In this document: positions 1-9,843 of the stretch, piece by piece
How positions within the stretch are numbered: position 1 is the stretch's first letter
Layout of the letters: every line of letters begins with the position of its first letter
DNA from: Flavobacteriaceae bacterium
GTDB lineage: Bacteria; Bacteroidota; Bacteroidia; Flavobacteriales; Flavobacteriaceae
Assembly: GCA_002746415.1 (NCBI GenBank)
Contig: NVXD01000003.1
Span: 149,673-213,672 of the forward strand
Length of the DNA: 64,000 nt
Direction: 5' to 3'
Notes under the pieces: model-generated
Told to the model about the DNA's origin: nothing
The model's database searches: none
Seen by the model: only the letters and a program-made list of their open reading frames with translations
Translations under genes and position numbers: made by a program

Positions 1-1188
1 GCAGGTAGCGTTGGAATGTCTCAGGAGCGATTGGACAAAGTTGACCAAATGTTGGCCGCATCAGTCAAGGATGGAGACGTTCCCGGTATTGTTGCCTTAA
101 TTGCCCGAAATGGTAAAATTGTATACCACAAGGCTTTCGGTATGGCCGACAATGAATCCGGACGGGTTCTAAAACGCGATGATATCTTTAGAATAGCATC
201 CCAAACAAAAGCCATCACGGCAACAGCTGTTATGATGTTGTGGGAAGAAGGTAAATTTAGATTGGATGACCCCATATCCAACTATATTCCAGAATTTAAA
301 GATGCTGGGGTTTTAGATACGTATTCCGAAGCCGATGGCACCTATACCACAAAACCTGCTACAACTCCCATTACCATTCGCCACCTTTTAACACATACCT
401 CAGGAATAGGCTATGGCGTTATTGATGGTGATCAACGTTTTAAAAAAATATATGCCGAAGCCGGAGTTACAGATCTTTTTACAACGCAAAATATTAGTAT
501 TGCCGAAAGTGTAAAAAAACTAGCAAAACTACCTTTACATCATAATCCTGGAGATAAATTTACCTATAGTGAGGGATTGGATGTACTTGGTTATTTTATT
601 GAAGTTGTATCCGGAATGCCCTTTGATGAATTCTTAAGAACTCGGATTTTTGACCCGCTTGGTATGGATGATACCTGGTTTTATTTACCCAAAGAAAAAC
701 ACTCTCGCTTAGTTTCTATTCAACATCCTGTAGATGGGAAATGGAAGAAATTCCCCGTTACTTTCTATGATCCAGATTACCCCATTAAAGGTAAAAAACA
801 ATTTTTCTCTGGAGGTGCTGGTTTAAGTAGTACCGTAAAAGACTATGCTACTTTTTTACAAATGTATTTGAACAATGGCGAATTAAATGGCGTTAGAATT
901 TTGAGCAGAAAAACAATAGAAGCTATCATGGGACTACAATTTGATGATGTATGGGACAGTGCTGGTTCTCATTATGGTCTAGCCTTTAGAGTCGTAAACC
1001 AAACTGGGCAGAATGAAGGCGGTCAAGGTAGTGTAGGGACTTTTAGTTGGGGAGGTTACTTTAACACGCAATATTTTGCTGATCCAGAGGAAAACATGAT
1101 TGGTATTATCTTTAAACAAACACAAAGATCATCTGATGACACCAGGTGGAAATTTAGTCAACTTGTTTGGCAATCTATTGATGATTAA
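1..1188 (+). CDS. Serine hydrolase, class-C beta-lactamase family (5' end cut by window edge)
   Basis: Predicted serine hydrolase of the beta-lactamase/EstB/penicillin-binding-protein fold, probably an esterase or peptidase rather than a drug-resistance enzyme. Counting from the ATG at base 16, the catalytic SxxK motif is SQTK at residues 62-65 and the Y-x-N-type motif is YSE at 184-186. A WGG motif near residue 347 takes the place of the KTG box, as in many EstB-like esterases. The frame stays open back to base 1 and the domain begins immediately at the first Met, so the true start and signal peptide probably lie outside the window. It is followed after 9 bp by the pentapeptide gene, suggesting co-transcription. 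Family assignment is firm; the substrate is unknown. Confidence 0.85.
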   Translation, partial: AGSVGMSQERLDKVDQMLAASVKDGDVPGIVALIARNGKIVYHKAFGMADNESGRVLKRDDIFRIASQTKAITATAVMMLWEEGKFRLDDPISNYIPEFKDAGVLDTYSEADGTYTTKPATTPITIRHLLTHTSGIGYGVIDGDQRFKKIYAEAGVTDLFTTQNISIAESVKKLAKLPLHHNPGDKFTYSEGLDVLGYFIEVVSGMPFDEFLRTRIFDPLGMDDTWFYLPKEKHSRLVSIQHPVDGKWKKFPVTFYDPDYPIKGKKQFFSGGAGLSSTVKDYATFLQMYLNNGELNGVRILSRKTIEAIMGLQFDDVWDSAGSHYGLAFRVVNQTGQNEGGQGSVGTFSWGGYFNTQYFADPEENMIGIIFKQTQRSSDDTRWKFSQLVWQSIDD

Positions 1189-1197
1189 GGTATAGTA

Positions 1198-1770
1198 ATG
1201 AACAATAAATTTGTAGAAGATATCGATTATAAAGGTGAAAATTACAGCACAACCCGACTTAAAAAAGGGGAATATGAGCATTGCACGTTTATCAATTGTA
1301 ATTTCTCCAATGCTAATTTAACGAACTCAAGCTTTATGGAGTGTGAGTTTATTGATTGCAACCTTAGTAATGCCAATGTTACGGCAACCTCATTTAAGGA
1401 AGTGTTCTTTAAAGATTGTAAGCTTTTGGGCGTGCATTTTGACCAATGCAATGACTTTTTACTGGCCTTTAATTTTGAAGATTGCACCCTAAGCCTGTCC
1501 TCATTTTACCAATTAAAACTTAAAAAGACACGCTTTAAAAACTGTAATTTAGAAGAAGTAGATTTTGTTGAAGTAGATGTAACTGAAGCTATTTTTGACA
1601 ACTGCAACCTCAACAGGGCCATTTTTGAAAACACAATCTTGGTAAAAGCAGATTTAAGAACTTCTTATAATTTTTCTATAGACCCAGAAAACAATCGCAT
1701 TAAAAAAGCAAAATTCTCAAAAGAAGGTATTTCTGGTTTGTTGGAGAAATATGACATTGTGATTCGTTGA
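1198..1770 (+). CDS. Pentapeptide-repeat protein (Qnr-like fold)
   Basis: A 190-residue protein made almost wholly of A(D/N)LxX-type pentapeptides (for example CNFSNANL, CNLSNANV, CNLNRAIF). These fold into a right-handed quadrilateral beta helix. The Phe/Leu and Cys/Ala pattern runs from about residue 25 to 155, followed by a C-terminal tail, as in Qnr/McbG proteins that mimic DNA around gyrase. Qnr proteins are usually near 215 residues, so this one is slightly short. It lies 9 bp behind the serine hydrolase gene. Gyrase protection is possible from the fold, but nothing in the sequence proves it; many chromosomal relatives have no known role. Confidence 0.85.
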   Translation: MNNKFVEDIDYKGENYSTTRLKKGEYEHCTFINCNFSNANLTNSSFMECEFIDCNLSNANVTATSFKEVFFKDCKLLGVHFDQCNDFLLAFNFEDCTLSLSSFYQLKLKKTRFKNCNLEEVDFVEVDVTEAIFDNCNLNRAIFENTILVKADLRTSYNFSIDPENNRIKKAKFSKEGISGLLEKYDIVIR

Positions 1771-1917
1771 AAGCACAATTTCCAAAAACATACAAAACCT
1801 ATTTGTAATGCAGTTTCGTACTAAAAGTGAAAATTATAGTATATTTAGAATATTCTTCAAAATTAAATCATCTCAATTCTATATTAAATATAACCAAACC
1901 ATTCACCATACGAAATC

Positions 1918-2487
1918 ATGAAAACAAATAGATTAGAAGCGTTTAGCGATGGTGTCCTTGCCATTATTATTACCATAATGGTATTGGAATTAAAAGTCCC
2001 CGAAGAAACAGATTTTCATTCCCTTGTTCCAAAACTACCCGTTTTTTTAAGTTATCTCATTAGCTTTATTTATATAGGAATCTACTGGAACAACCACCAT
2101 CATTTATTTCAAATCACTGAAAAAGTAAATGGTAAAATCCTTTGGGCAAATCTACATTTACTCTTTTGGCTGTCTCTTATTCCCTTTACAACTTCTTGGA
2201 TAGGAGAAAACCATCAAGCAGCTGCACCTGTTACCCTTTATGGTATTGTTTTATTGATGAGTGGCATTGCATATTTTATATTACAAAGAGCAATTCTAAA
2301 AAGTCATGGCAAAAATTTTGCCTTACATCAGGTCATTGGTAAAGATTTAAAAGGCAAACTTTCTGTTTTAATTTATCTAGTAGGGATAGGGATATCTTTT
2401 TATAGTTCTTGGGCAGCAATTGCCTGCTATATTTTGGTAGCCATAATTTGGTTTATTCCTGACAGCAGAATTGAAAAAAACGCCTAA
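1918..2487 (+). CDS. TMEM175-family potassium channel (DUF1211)
   Basis: A 189-residue integral membrane protein that opens with the family signature RxxxFSDGV (FSDG at residues 9-12). That motif forms the pore-lining helix of prokaryotic TMEM175 potassium channels. About six hydrophobic segments follow, which is the length of one bacterial repeat; bacterial members assemble as tetramers. The downstream pirin gene begins 21 bp after the stop, so they may share a transcript. The family call is strong; potassium conduction is inferred from characterised relatives. Confidence 0.88.
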   Translation: MKTNRLEAFSDGVLAIIITIMVLELKVPEETDFHSLVPKLPVFLSYLISFIYIGIYWNNHHHLFQITEKVNGKILWANLHLLFWLSLIPFTTSWIGENHQAAAPVTLYGIVLLMSGIAYFILQRAILKSHGKNFALHQVIGKDLKGKLSVLIYLVGIGISFYSSWAAIACYILVAIIWFIPDSRIEKNA

Positions 2488-2508
2488 TTCATAAAAACAC
2501 TGACAAAA

Positions 2509-3216
2509 ATGAAAACAGTTTTTCATAAAGCTGATAGTAGAGGGCATGCAAATCATGGATGGCTAAATTCATACCATACCTTTAGTTTTGCCAATTACCA
2601 CAATCCAGAGCGAATGAATTTTGGAGTATTACGCGTTTTAAATGATGATACCGTTGCTCCAAAAATGGGCTTTGGCACACATCAACATAAAAACATGGAA
2701 ATTGTTTCCATTCCTTTAGAAGGAGATTTGGAGCATAAGGATAGTATGGATAATGTCTCCATAATCAAGGAAGGGGATATTCAGGTAATGAGTGCCGGCA
2801 CAGGAATATTTCATAGTGAAAAAAACAAAAATGCTGATACTTCTGTAAAATTCTTGCAAATTTGGATTATCCCCAACAAAGAGAATATTACCCCTAGGTA
2901 TGACCAAATCAAAATAGGTACTTCTGTTAATGATTTTAAACAAATCCTATCTCCTAATGCAGATGATGAGGGCATTTGGATACAGCAAAATGCCTGGTTT
3001 TCGCTTGGAGATTTCAATAAAGAGGTCCAAACCACTTACACCTTAAATGATAAAAATAACGGCCTCTATATTTTTATTCTTGAGGGAGAAGCAACTATTA
3101 ATGATCAAAAATTAGAAAAAAGAGATGGTTTAGGACTATGGGATATAGAAAATGTTGAAATTAGTACATATCCCAATTCTAAAGTATTAATAATGGAAGT
3201 TCCTATGACCATTTAA
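2509..3216 (+). CDS. Pirin-family bicupin protein (YhaK/YhhW-like)
   Basis: A 235-residue bicupin. The N-terminal cupin has the pirin metal site: H58 and H60 in GTHQHKNME, then H102 and E104 in GIFHSEK, the spacing seen in quercetinase-active YhhW. The start MKTVFHKADSRGHANHGWLN is the canonical N-terminus of the family. Members bind Fe, Ni or Cu, and some show quercetin 2,3-dioxygenase activity; the physiological substrate is usually unknown. The gene directly follows the TMEM175 gene. Identity is firm and function only generic. Confidence 0.9.
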   Translation: MKTVFHKADSRGHANHGWLNSYHTFSFANYHNPERMNFGVLRVLNDDTVAPKMGFGTHQHKNMEIVSIPLEGDLEHKDSMDNVSIIKEGDIQVMSAGTGIFHSEKNKNADTSVKFLQIWIIPNKENITPRYDQIKIGTSVNDFKQILSPNADDEGIWIQQNAWFSLGDFNKEVQTTYTLNDKNNGLYIFILEGEATINDQKLEKRDGLGLWDIENVEISTYPNSKVLIMEVPMTI

Positions 3217-3260
3217 GCAACCGCCTTTTTAACTTTTACATACACCATTGGCTCTTACAA

Positions 3261-4463
3261 ATGAAAAAAATAATTACCCTATTAAGTATATCTGTTTTTA
3301 TTACTTCAGTTTGCGCCCAAACAAATACTTTAACATCAAAGAAACTTACCCAAGAACTCGAACAAATTCATGCACAAGGATTTATCAATGGATTTTCAGT
3401 TGTCATAGTAAATAAAGACAGTGTCCTATATACTAAGGGATTTGGTTTTTCTGATATTAAAGCTCATAAGCAATACACCGAAAACACCATTCAGAACATT
3501 GGTTCTATTTCTAAAACATTTATTGGTATTGCTTTGCTTAAAGCTCAAGAACTTGGCGCATTACAGCTTGACGACCCTATAAATAAACACTTACCGTTCA
3601 AAATCATAAACCCATATTTTCCGAACGAACAAATAACCATAAGGCAATTATCAACTCATACTTCTAGCATTAAAGACCCAGTCAGGTATTATAAAAACGG
3701 TTATGTTCTTAAGGAAAAGGACAATCCGGGCGTAAAAGTAAATGCTAACTTTCGTTCTCCAGATGAAAAGCTAACTATGGAAATTTTCTTTAAAAACATC
3801 CTCACCACAAATGGCATATGGCATAAGAAGAAGAATTTTTTAAAAGAAAAACCGGGGACCCGTTTTGAATATTCAAATATTGCAGCGGCACTGGCTGCTT
3901 ATATTCTTGAACAAGCCACTAAAGAATCTTTTCCAGAATTTACCAGAAAGCACATTTTTAAACCTTTGGGAATGCAAAATACAGGATGGTCTTTTAAAGA
4001 TATAGATTTCTCAATGCATTCAAAACTCTATGACTCCCCAAAAACCGAATTGGCTTTTTACTCCCTTATCACCTACCCAGATGGTGGCTTACTTACTTCT
4101 TCTAAAGATATGGGAAACTATCTTTCAGAATTAGTTAAAGGATATACTGGAAATGGCACCATTTTAAAGCAAAATAGTTTCAAGGAGTTGTTTAAAAAAC
4201 AGCTATCAGCCAAAAACTATAAAGAAAGAAGTGAGAATAGGTATGGGGATGAGTATAATTCTGGAGTCTTTATGGGATTTTCAGCCAAAGGCTATATCGG
4301 TCATACCGGAAGTGATCCTGGTGTAGTAACTTTTATGTTTTTTAATGCTGAAACAAAGATTGGAAGGCTTCTAATATTGAATACTGAACTAAAAAAAGAA
4401 GGTATACAAGAATTCATAGCCATTTGGAACAAATTAGAGGAATATGAGAATAATCTACATTAG
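3261..4463 (+). CDS. Secreted class-C beta-lactamase-fold serine hydrolase
   Basis: A 400-residue exported hydrolase with a Sec signal peptide (residues 1-20, ending VCAQ). All three penicillin-recognising motifs are present: SISK at 82-85 (nucleophile Ser82), YSN at 204-206, and HTG at 348-350. It is only distantly similar to the serine hydrolase at the left edge of the window. The complete motif set resembles AmpC/D-aminopeptidase/EstB enzymes, but many Bacteroidota paralogues of this type are esterases or peptidoglycan peptidases, so antibiotic hydrolysis should not be assumed. Confidence 0.87.
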   Translation: MKKIITLLSISVFITSVCAQTNTLTSKKLTQELEQIHAQGFINGFSVVIVNKDSVLYTKGFGFSDIKAHKQYTENTIQNIGSISKTFIGIALLKAQELGALQLDDPINKHLPFKIINPYFPNEQITIRQLSTHTSSIKDPVRYYKNGYVLKEKDNPGVKVNANFRSPDEKLTMEIFFKNILTTNGIWHKKKNFLKEKPGTRFEYSNIAAALAAYILEQATKESFPEFTRKHIFKPLGMQNTGWSFKDIDFSMHSKLYDSPKTELAFYSLITYPDGGLLTSSKDMGNYLSELVKGYTGNGTILKQNSFKELFKKQLSAKNYKERSENRYGDEYNSGVFMGFSAKGYIGHTGSDPGVVTFMFFNAETKIGRLLILNTELKKEGIQEFIAIWNKLEEYENNLH

Positions 4464-4584
4464 TTGTTGCTATAAAACCCAAATAAGAGCAAACGTACCA
4501 AGTGGATAATTTACTAACTTGTCTTTTAAAAGATTTGGACACACCCAAAGAGGTATCTTTAAACAATAAAAAACTTGTTTAACA

Positions 4585-4935
4585 ATGGAAAAAAATTGTT
4601 TAGAATGTAATGAGAAAATTATTGGTCGCGTGGACAAAAAATTCTGCTCCGATCATTGTCGCAATGCTCATAACAATAAACTAAACAAGGACAATACCAA
4701 CCTTATCCGAAACATCAACAATCGCTTAAGAAAAAATTATAGAATATTGAATAGTTTCCCTTTAAAGGATGGCAAAACCAAAACCACCAGAATTAAACTA
4801 TTAGACAAAGGGTTTAGTTTTGATTATTTTACAAGCATTTACACTACCCAAAAAGGCACTGTGTATTACTTTGTGTATGATTTGGGTTATTTGCCTTTGG
4901 ACAATGATTATTATATGATTGTTAAGCGAGAATAA
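4585..4935 (+). CDS. Small zinc-ribbon protein
   Basis: A 116-residue protein with an N-terminal Cys4 zinc ribbon (C5-x2-C8 and C21-x3-C25, the second pair in KKFCSDHC), resembling the DUF2116-type ribbons. A basic, Asn-rich helix follows, then a C-terminal region rich in Tyr. Such proteins are common in Flavobacteriaceae, usually unannotated, and may bind nucleic acid. It ends 31 bp before the convergent CBS gene. No function can be assigned. Confidence 0.75.
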   Translation: MEKNCLECNEKIIGRVDKKFCSDHCRNAHNNKLNKDNTNLIRNINNRLRKNYRILNSFPLKDGKTKTTRIKLLDKGFSFDYFTSIYTTQKGTVYYFVYDLGYLPLDNDYYMIVKRE

Positions 4936-4966
4936 TATTCCCTCTCTGGAACAAGCGTGTAATGGA

Positions 4967-5437
4967 TTATTTCCAATTTTGCCCACTAAGTTTTAACGCT
5001 GCAACAACAATATCTTTTCTGCTTATTTGACCCACTAAAATATCCTTTTCCAAAACAGGTAATCTACGCCTGCCATTTCTATGAAAAACGTCTGCTGCTT
5101 CAAATATACTCATGTCGTGAGGAATGGTTTCCACATTTTTTGTCATGTAGGTTTCCACATTCTTATCTAAAATAGGCATATTAAAATAACGGCTTTCAGA
5201 AATTTGCTTCATACAATCTGCTTCAGATATGATACCCACTAAAAAACCATTGTCATCCATCACAGGTCCACCAGATATATGGTGTTTGGCAAATGCTTCC
5301 ATTACTAGCAAAATAGACTGTTTGGGGCTAAATGTTATTAGTTTTTTGGTCATATAATCAGCCACCAATATTGGTGCATCGTATTCTTTTTTTGAAACTT
5401 CTTTTGTCCTAGCGCCTTGAAAACTCTTAATTCCCAT
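4967..5437 (-). CDS. CBS-domain pair protein
   Basis: A 156-residue cytoplasmic protein with two CBS motifs (about residues 28-85 and 93-150). The first contains HISGGPVMDDNGFLVGIISE, the second RRRLPVLEKDILVGQISRKD. CBS pairs bind adenine nucleotides and act as regulatory modules; stand-alone pairs such as this are often stress or energy sensors. Transcribed convergently with the zinc-ribbon gene and alone on its strand here. Start taken at the only sensible ATG. Confidence 0.9.
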   Translation of the reverse strand: MGIKSFQGARTKEVSKKEYDAPILVADYMTKKLITFSPKQSILLVMEAFAKHHISGGPVMDDNGFLVGIISEADCMKQISESRYFNMPILDKNVETYMTKNVETIPHDMSIFEAADVFHRNGRRRLPVLEKDILVGQISRKDIVVAALKLSGQNWK

Positions 5438-5557
5438 ACCGTTAAAATTTTAGGTTGATTACTAAAAATGACCATTTTTAATGACTTACACAAATATATT
5501 AGTTGAAACCTCCTGCTTTTTTAAAATTTCATACTTTTATGGAATAACCTTAACCCC

Positions 5558-7840
5558 ATGAAAAAATCCGCATCATTCATTACTTTACTCCTCATTATTT
5601 TAGCTATTTATTGGAGTTTTAAATCGGCCATGCCCAGTTACGATAATGATATAAATGCTGCTAAAACAGCATTCTCAACAGATAGAGCATTGCAACATGT
5701 TGCGCACATATCCAAAAAACCCCATGCAGTAGGTTTTCCTGCTCACAAAGAAGTTAGGGACTATATTGTTTCTGAATTAAAAAAAATGGGTCTGGAAACT
5801 TCTTTACAAGAAGGATACACCGGTGGGGATTGGGCTAATTTAACCAAGGCCATCAATATTTTGGCAAGAATCAAAGGATCTGAAGAAGGAAAAGCACTGC
5901 TCTTGCTTAGTCATTATGATAGTAGCTCACATTCTTCCTTGGGAGCCAGTGATGCTGGTAGCGGTATTGCTACAATTTTAGAGGGCGTTAGGGCCTTTCT
6001 GGCTGAAAATTCAACTCCAAAAAATGATATTATCATTCTATTTACAGATGCAGAAGAACTGGGATTAAACGGTGCTGATCTTTTTATAAACAAACATCCT
6101 TGGGCCAAAGAAGTAGGTTTAGCTCTAAATTTCGAAGCCAGAGGTAGCGGTGGGCCAAGTTATATGCTCATAGAAACGAACAAAGGAAACGGCAAGCTTA
6201 TTGAAGAGTTTACAGCTGCAAACCCAAAGTACCCCGTTGCAAATTCATTAGTGTACAGCATCTATAAAATGCTCCCAAATGACACAGACCTTACTGTTTT
6301 TAGGGAGGATGGAGATATAGAAGGTTTTAATTTTGCATTTATTGATGACCATTACGATTACCATACCGCACATGACTCCTATGAACGATTGGACAAAAAA
6401 ACACTGGCGCACCAAGGAAGTTACCTTATGCCCTTATTGAATCACTTTAGCAATACTGATTTAACAAATTTAAAAAGCGATTCAGATTACATTTATTTCA
6501 ATGTTCCCTTTTTTGGATTGGTTTCTTATCCTTTTAAGTGGATATGGCCCATGTTTGCTATTGGAGTTATTCTTTTTATTATTCTTTTTGTGTATGGTTT
6601 AAAAAAAGGCGTACTGGATGTAAGGGAAATGCTCAGAGGGTTCTTGCCATTATTGCTATCCCTTATTATTAATGGATTGATAGGTTTCTACAGTTGGTCG
6701 TTCCTAAAATGGTGCTATCCACAATACCAAGATATGCTGCATGGATTTACATATAATGGGCATTCCTATATCGCTGCATTTGTAGTACTATCAATAAGTA
6801 TTTCCTTTTGGGTTTACCATAAATTCAAAAAAATAAGTACCAACAACATCCTTGTAGCACCAATTTTTTTATGGCTAGTAATTTGTGGTCTTGTTGCCAC
6901 ATATTTAAAAGGAGCCAGCTTCTTTATTGTTCCCACAATGGCATTATTAGCCTCATTTTTGGTGCTAATCAATCAAAAAAAATCTAATCCCTATTTGCTC
7001 GTCTTTTTAGGATTACCTGCTTTATGGATATGCGCCCCTTTTATTAAAATGTTCCCAGTAGGCCTCGGATTAAAAATGATGGTGGCCACTACAGCTCTTA
7101 CTACACTTACGTTCTTCTTTCTATTGCCCATTTTTGGTTATTACAAAAAGAAAAGTAGGCTAGCTATTGTAAGTTTCCTCCTCTTTCTTGGCTTCATGAT
7201 ATCAGCACATTTTAATGCAGGTTTTTCTGAGGAAAATGCAAAACCAACTAGCTTACTATATGTTTTGGATGCAGATACCAATTCAGCCAAATGGGCCACC
7301 TATGAAAGACATCTTTCCGATTGGACTAAACAGTATTTAGGAAAAGACAAAACAGTATCGAAAAATTTATCCGATAAAACTTTAAGCAGTAAATACAGTA
7401 CCGGATTTACTTACGTTTCTAAAGCTCCAATAAAAGAAATACATCCTCCAACCGTAGAAAAAACATGGGATACCATCATAGGGAACAATCGCATATTGGA
7501 AATCTGTATCACCTCTAATAGAGCCGTAAACCGCTTGGAATTGTTTACAAATGATTCCATAGAAAAAGCAAGTATAAACAACATTTCTTTGTCCAATGAT
7601 TTCTTAGCAAATAGAAGAAGCGGCAAATTGGTCACTCACTATATCACGGACAACGCCCCCACAGAATTAAGACTTACCATCCCCAAAAATGTGGTTTTAG
7701 AGCTTACCCTTTACGAAGCTTCCAATGATTTGTTGAGCAATCCATTATTTACTGTTCCAGAAAGGCCTAAAGACAATATTCCCATGCCGTTTGTTTTGAA
7801 TGATGCTGTTTTAATGACCAAAACAATATCCTTTGAGTAA
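5558..7840 (+). CDS. Membrane-anchored M28-family zinc peptidase
   Basis: A 760-residue protein. It has an N-terminal membrane anchor (residues 5-23), an M28 aminopeptidase domain (about 40-300), a multi-pass membrane block (about 325-560) and a C-terminal extracytoplasmic beta domain. Zinc ligands and catalytic residues are visible: H119 and D121 (SHYDSSS), D132 (SDAGSG), E166/E167 (DAEELGLNG), E193 (NFEARG) and a late His in the DDHYDYHTAHDS segment. The architecture resembles the ER aminopeptidase Fxna/Pff1 group and its bacterial homologues. The active site probably faces the periplasm. Not obviously in an operon. Peptidase family is firm; substrate unknown. Confidence 0.9.
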   Translation: MKKSASFITLLLIILAIYWSFKSAMPSYDNDINAAKTAFSTDRALQHVAHISKKPHAVGFPAHKEVRDYIVSELKKMGLETSLQEGYTGGDWANLTKAINILARIKGSEEGKALLLLSHYDSSSHSSLGASDAGSGIATILEGVRAFLAENSTPKNDIIILFTDAEELGLNGADLFINKHPWAKEVGLALNFEARGSGGPSYMLIETNKGNGKLIEEFTAANPKYPVANSLVYSIYKMLPNDTDLTVFREDGDIEGFNFAFIDDHYDYHTAHDSYERLDKKTLAHQGSYLMPLLNHFSNTDLTNLKSDSDYIYFNVPFFGLVSYPFKWIWPMFAIGVILFIILFVYGLKKGVLDVREMLRGFLPLLLSLIINGLIGFYSWSFLKWCYPQYQDMLHGFTYNGHSYIAAFVVLSISISFWVYHKFKKISTNNILVAPIFLWLVICGLVATYLKGASFFIVPTMALLASFLVLINQKKSNPYLLVFLGLPALWICAPFIKMFPVGLGLKMMVATTALTTLTFFFLLPIFGYYKKKSRLAIVSFLLFLGFMISAHFNAGFSEENAKPTSLLYVLDADTNSAKWATYERHLSDWTKQYLGKDKTVSKNLSDKTLSSKYSTGFTYVSKAPIKEIHPPTVEKTWDTIIGNNRILEICITSNRAVNRLELFTNDSIEKASINNISLSNDFLANRRSGKLVTHYITDNAPTELRLTIPKNVVLELTLYEASNDLLSNPLFTVPERPKDNIPMPFVLNDAVLMTKTISFE

Positions 7841-8055
7841 GTAATATGCAACAATCCAATACTATTGTTTTCAAAATGAAAGTATTAATAATCGCGACTT
7901 AAAAATGCATTTGCCGTACATAACCTCATCTGAAAAAATGAGGATGCTACTTAATGAAATATGAAACCCCCTGCAATCAAAAATTGTTAATAAAAATTTC
8001 ACAACATCCTAGGTAAATTAATCAATTACCACACTTTTTGACATATCTTTCCTAC

Positions 8056-8406
8056 ATGATGAATGTAGTTTCTCAAATTAAACCAAATCAAACAGAAAAA
8101 AAAGAAGCCCGTAATACTTCTAAATTATCAACTTCCGGCGCAACCTGTTCCTTCTCTGGAAAACCTGCAGATTATTACATTGGTCTTTCTAAAAACACGA
8201 AAGGGGAATCTATAAATATTGTTGGTTCAGTTTCTTCAGAAATGGTAGAAATGGCTATAAACAGGCTCATGGGAAAGGGATTTGGCGATATTAAATGGCC
8301 CGTTATTCTGAACTTAAAAAAGGAATTAGTGTACCACACATACGATGCTCATAATAAAGGTCTTTCCGCAATTTTTGGGTGGAAAGAGTGCTTGCCAAAA
8401 GATTAA
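8056..8406 (+). CDS. Hypothetical protein
   Basis: About 116 residues with no family I recognise. The longest frame begins at a TTG (base 8038), but two consecutive ATGs at 8056/8059 give a more natural start. The first 35 residues are polar and rich in Lys, Thr and Ser. The rest looks like a small alpha/beta domain containing CSFSGKPADYYIGLSKN, a hydrophobic ESINIVGSV strand and a Trp-rich C-terminus (FGWKECLPKD). No signal peptide or membrane segment. Flanked by two genes on the same strand, with gaps over 100 bp on both sides. Confidence 0.55.
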   Translation: MMNVVSQIKPNQTEKKEARNTSKLSTSGATCSFSGKPADYYIGLSKNTKGESINIVGSVSSEMVEMAINRLMGKGFGDIKWPVILNLKKELVYHTYDAHNKGLSAIFGWKECLPKD

Positions 8407-8513
8407 AAAGTGACCTAATCAGCTCTTCATCAATATTCAGTATCATATTTAAAGCTTTCCTTAACAGATTACTGAAAATAATTTAATAGTTTTGGCGCAC
8501 TAAAATCATAAAA

Positions 8514-9212
8514 ATGAAAAGGATATTATTTGTTGTTCTATTTGCCTCTAGTGTTACATTAAGTGCGCAAACCAAAAGTGAATTGGAAAAACATTATGAA
8601 GCTTTTTATAAGGAAATGAGAGCTCAGGGTGATGTAAATGGTGTGGTAAGTGCCATGACACACTTAAATATCATTGCTCCATCTGTAGAAAGAAAGGATA
8701 CTCTTGCTTATATATATGCCAATAACAACCAGCATATGCAAGCTTTAAATACTATTGGCATTGAAAAAAATGATACTGATTCTGACTTAGCGGTACGGGT
8801 TAAAGCCATTTCTTTAAAAGCTATGAATCAGCCAAAAAGAGCCATCGAGCAATTTGAAGTTTTGTACAAAAGAAACCCAACACCTTATTTAGCTTATGAA
8901 CTGGCAGATTTAAAAATTCAGGCTGGAGACAATGAAGGGGCTTCTACTTTAATAGAATATGGCATTCTTAATGCCAAAGAGGACATGAAATATGCTTTCT
9001 ATGAGAGACAACAACCTTATGAAGTACTTCTTAAAGCTGCATTTGTACATTTAAAAGGATTGGTAATATATAATATAGATAAAAATAACATCGATGGAGC
9101 CTTGGCATCTATTGACGAAGCGCTTGTGTTAGACCCTAGTTTTAATTTGGCAAGTTTAAGCAAACAAGCATTGGAGGCTAGAAAAAATGCTCCTGAAGAA
9201 GTAAAAGAATAA
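8514..9212 (+). CDS. Exported TPR-containing protein
   Basis: A 232-residue protein with a clear Sec signal peptide (first ~19 residues, ending LSAQ). Helical repeats of tetratricopeptide type follow (KAMNQPKRAIEQFEVLYKRN, then a copy near the C-terminus with IDEALVLDPSFNLA). This predicts a periplasmic or surface scaffold. It is monocistronic as far as the spacing shows and faces the convergent lipoprotein gene 50 bp away. No specific role can be given. Confidence 0.8.
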   Translation: MKRILFVVLFASSVTLSAQTKSELEKHYEAFYKEMRAQGDVNGVVSAMTHLNIIAPSVERKDTLAYIYANNNQHMQALNTIGIEKNDTDSDLAVRVKAISLKAMNQPKRAIEQFEVLYKRNPTPYLAYELADLKIQAGDNEGASTLIEYGILNAKEDMKYAFYERQQPYEVLLKAAFVHLKGLVIYNIDKNNIDGALASIDEALVLDPSFNLASLSKQALEARKNAPEEVKE

Positions 9213-9262
9213 AGTATTAAGTGCTTTATTGTATCTAGATAGAAGTTCTCTTTGGTCGTAAT

Positions 9263-9760
9263 CTATTTTTCTTCTTCCAATAAGGCCTTTATATCCAAAG
9301 GATTATTCAAGGTAATGTTAAACTGGTTTCTCAGTGCATTGTAAGCAAAGACCATTTCATTTACGGACTCTTGAGGTGCAATACCGTATTCCAAATCTCC
9401 CTTTGTTTTAAATATAAAGGTTTTAAATACATTTTGCCTGCTCTTGATTTGTGCTATATTAAACTCGTTTGGGTAATCTGAATTTTTAAGCAATTTCTGC
9501 TTCTCAATTAAATCTTCTATCACTAAGGACAGGGATTCCTCACTATTCACTTTGTAAAGTGCGCTAAAGCTAGTTTCCAAAGCATTGAACTCTGGCCATG
9601 TGCTTAAAATATCTTTTGCCTTGGAATTTGTTGCTTTTGTTATGGCAAGTTCTCCTAAAGTAAAGTCCTCCGCAATAACAGCATCAGTTGCGTCCTTCTT
9701 TTTATTGCCACATGAAATAAAAAGAGCCAATACTAGTACTAAGCAACATATTTTTCTCAT
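9263..9760 (-). CDS. Lipoprotein of unknown function
   Basis: The internal ATG at 9760 is preferred because it starts a textbook lipoprotein signal peptide (MRKICCLVLVLALFISCG, lipobox Cys at residue 17). The longer frame would add 17 unusual residues ahead of it. The mature protein (about 150 residues) is mostly helical and acidic, without recognisable motifs. It is likely anchored in the inner or outer membrane facing the periplasm. It lies 83 bp downstream of moaE on the same strand, with no evidence that they are functionally linked. Confidence 0.7.
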   Translation of the reverse strand: MRKICCLVLVLALFISCGNKKKDATDAVIAEDFTLGELAITKATNSKAKDILSTWPEFNALETSFSALYKVNSEESLSLVIEDLIEKQKLLKNSDYPNEFNIAQIKSRQNVFKTFIFKTKGDLEYGIAPQESVNEMVFAYNALRNQFNITLNNPLDIKALLEEEK

Positions 9761-9843
9761 AAGAACGAATGTACAAATTTTTGAAAAAGCACCTTTATAT
9801 AGCGGGTTCATTTAACTTCAATTTAAATATAGCCCTCAAGTTT

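Noticed and set aside
1198..1770. Quinolone-resistance (Qnr) gene
   Set aside because: Only the pentapeptide fold is supported; length and context do not show resistance activity.
3261..4463. AmpC beta-lactamase conferring resistance
   Set aside because: All active-site motifs exist, but they are shared with esterases and peptidases of the same fold; no regulatory AmpR-like gene is present.
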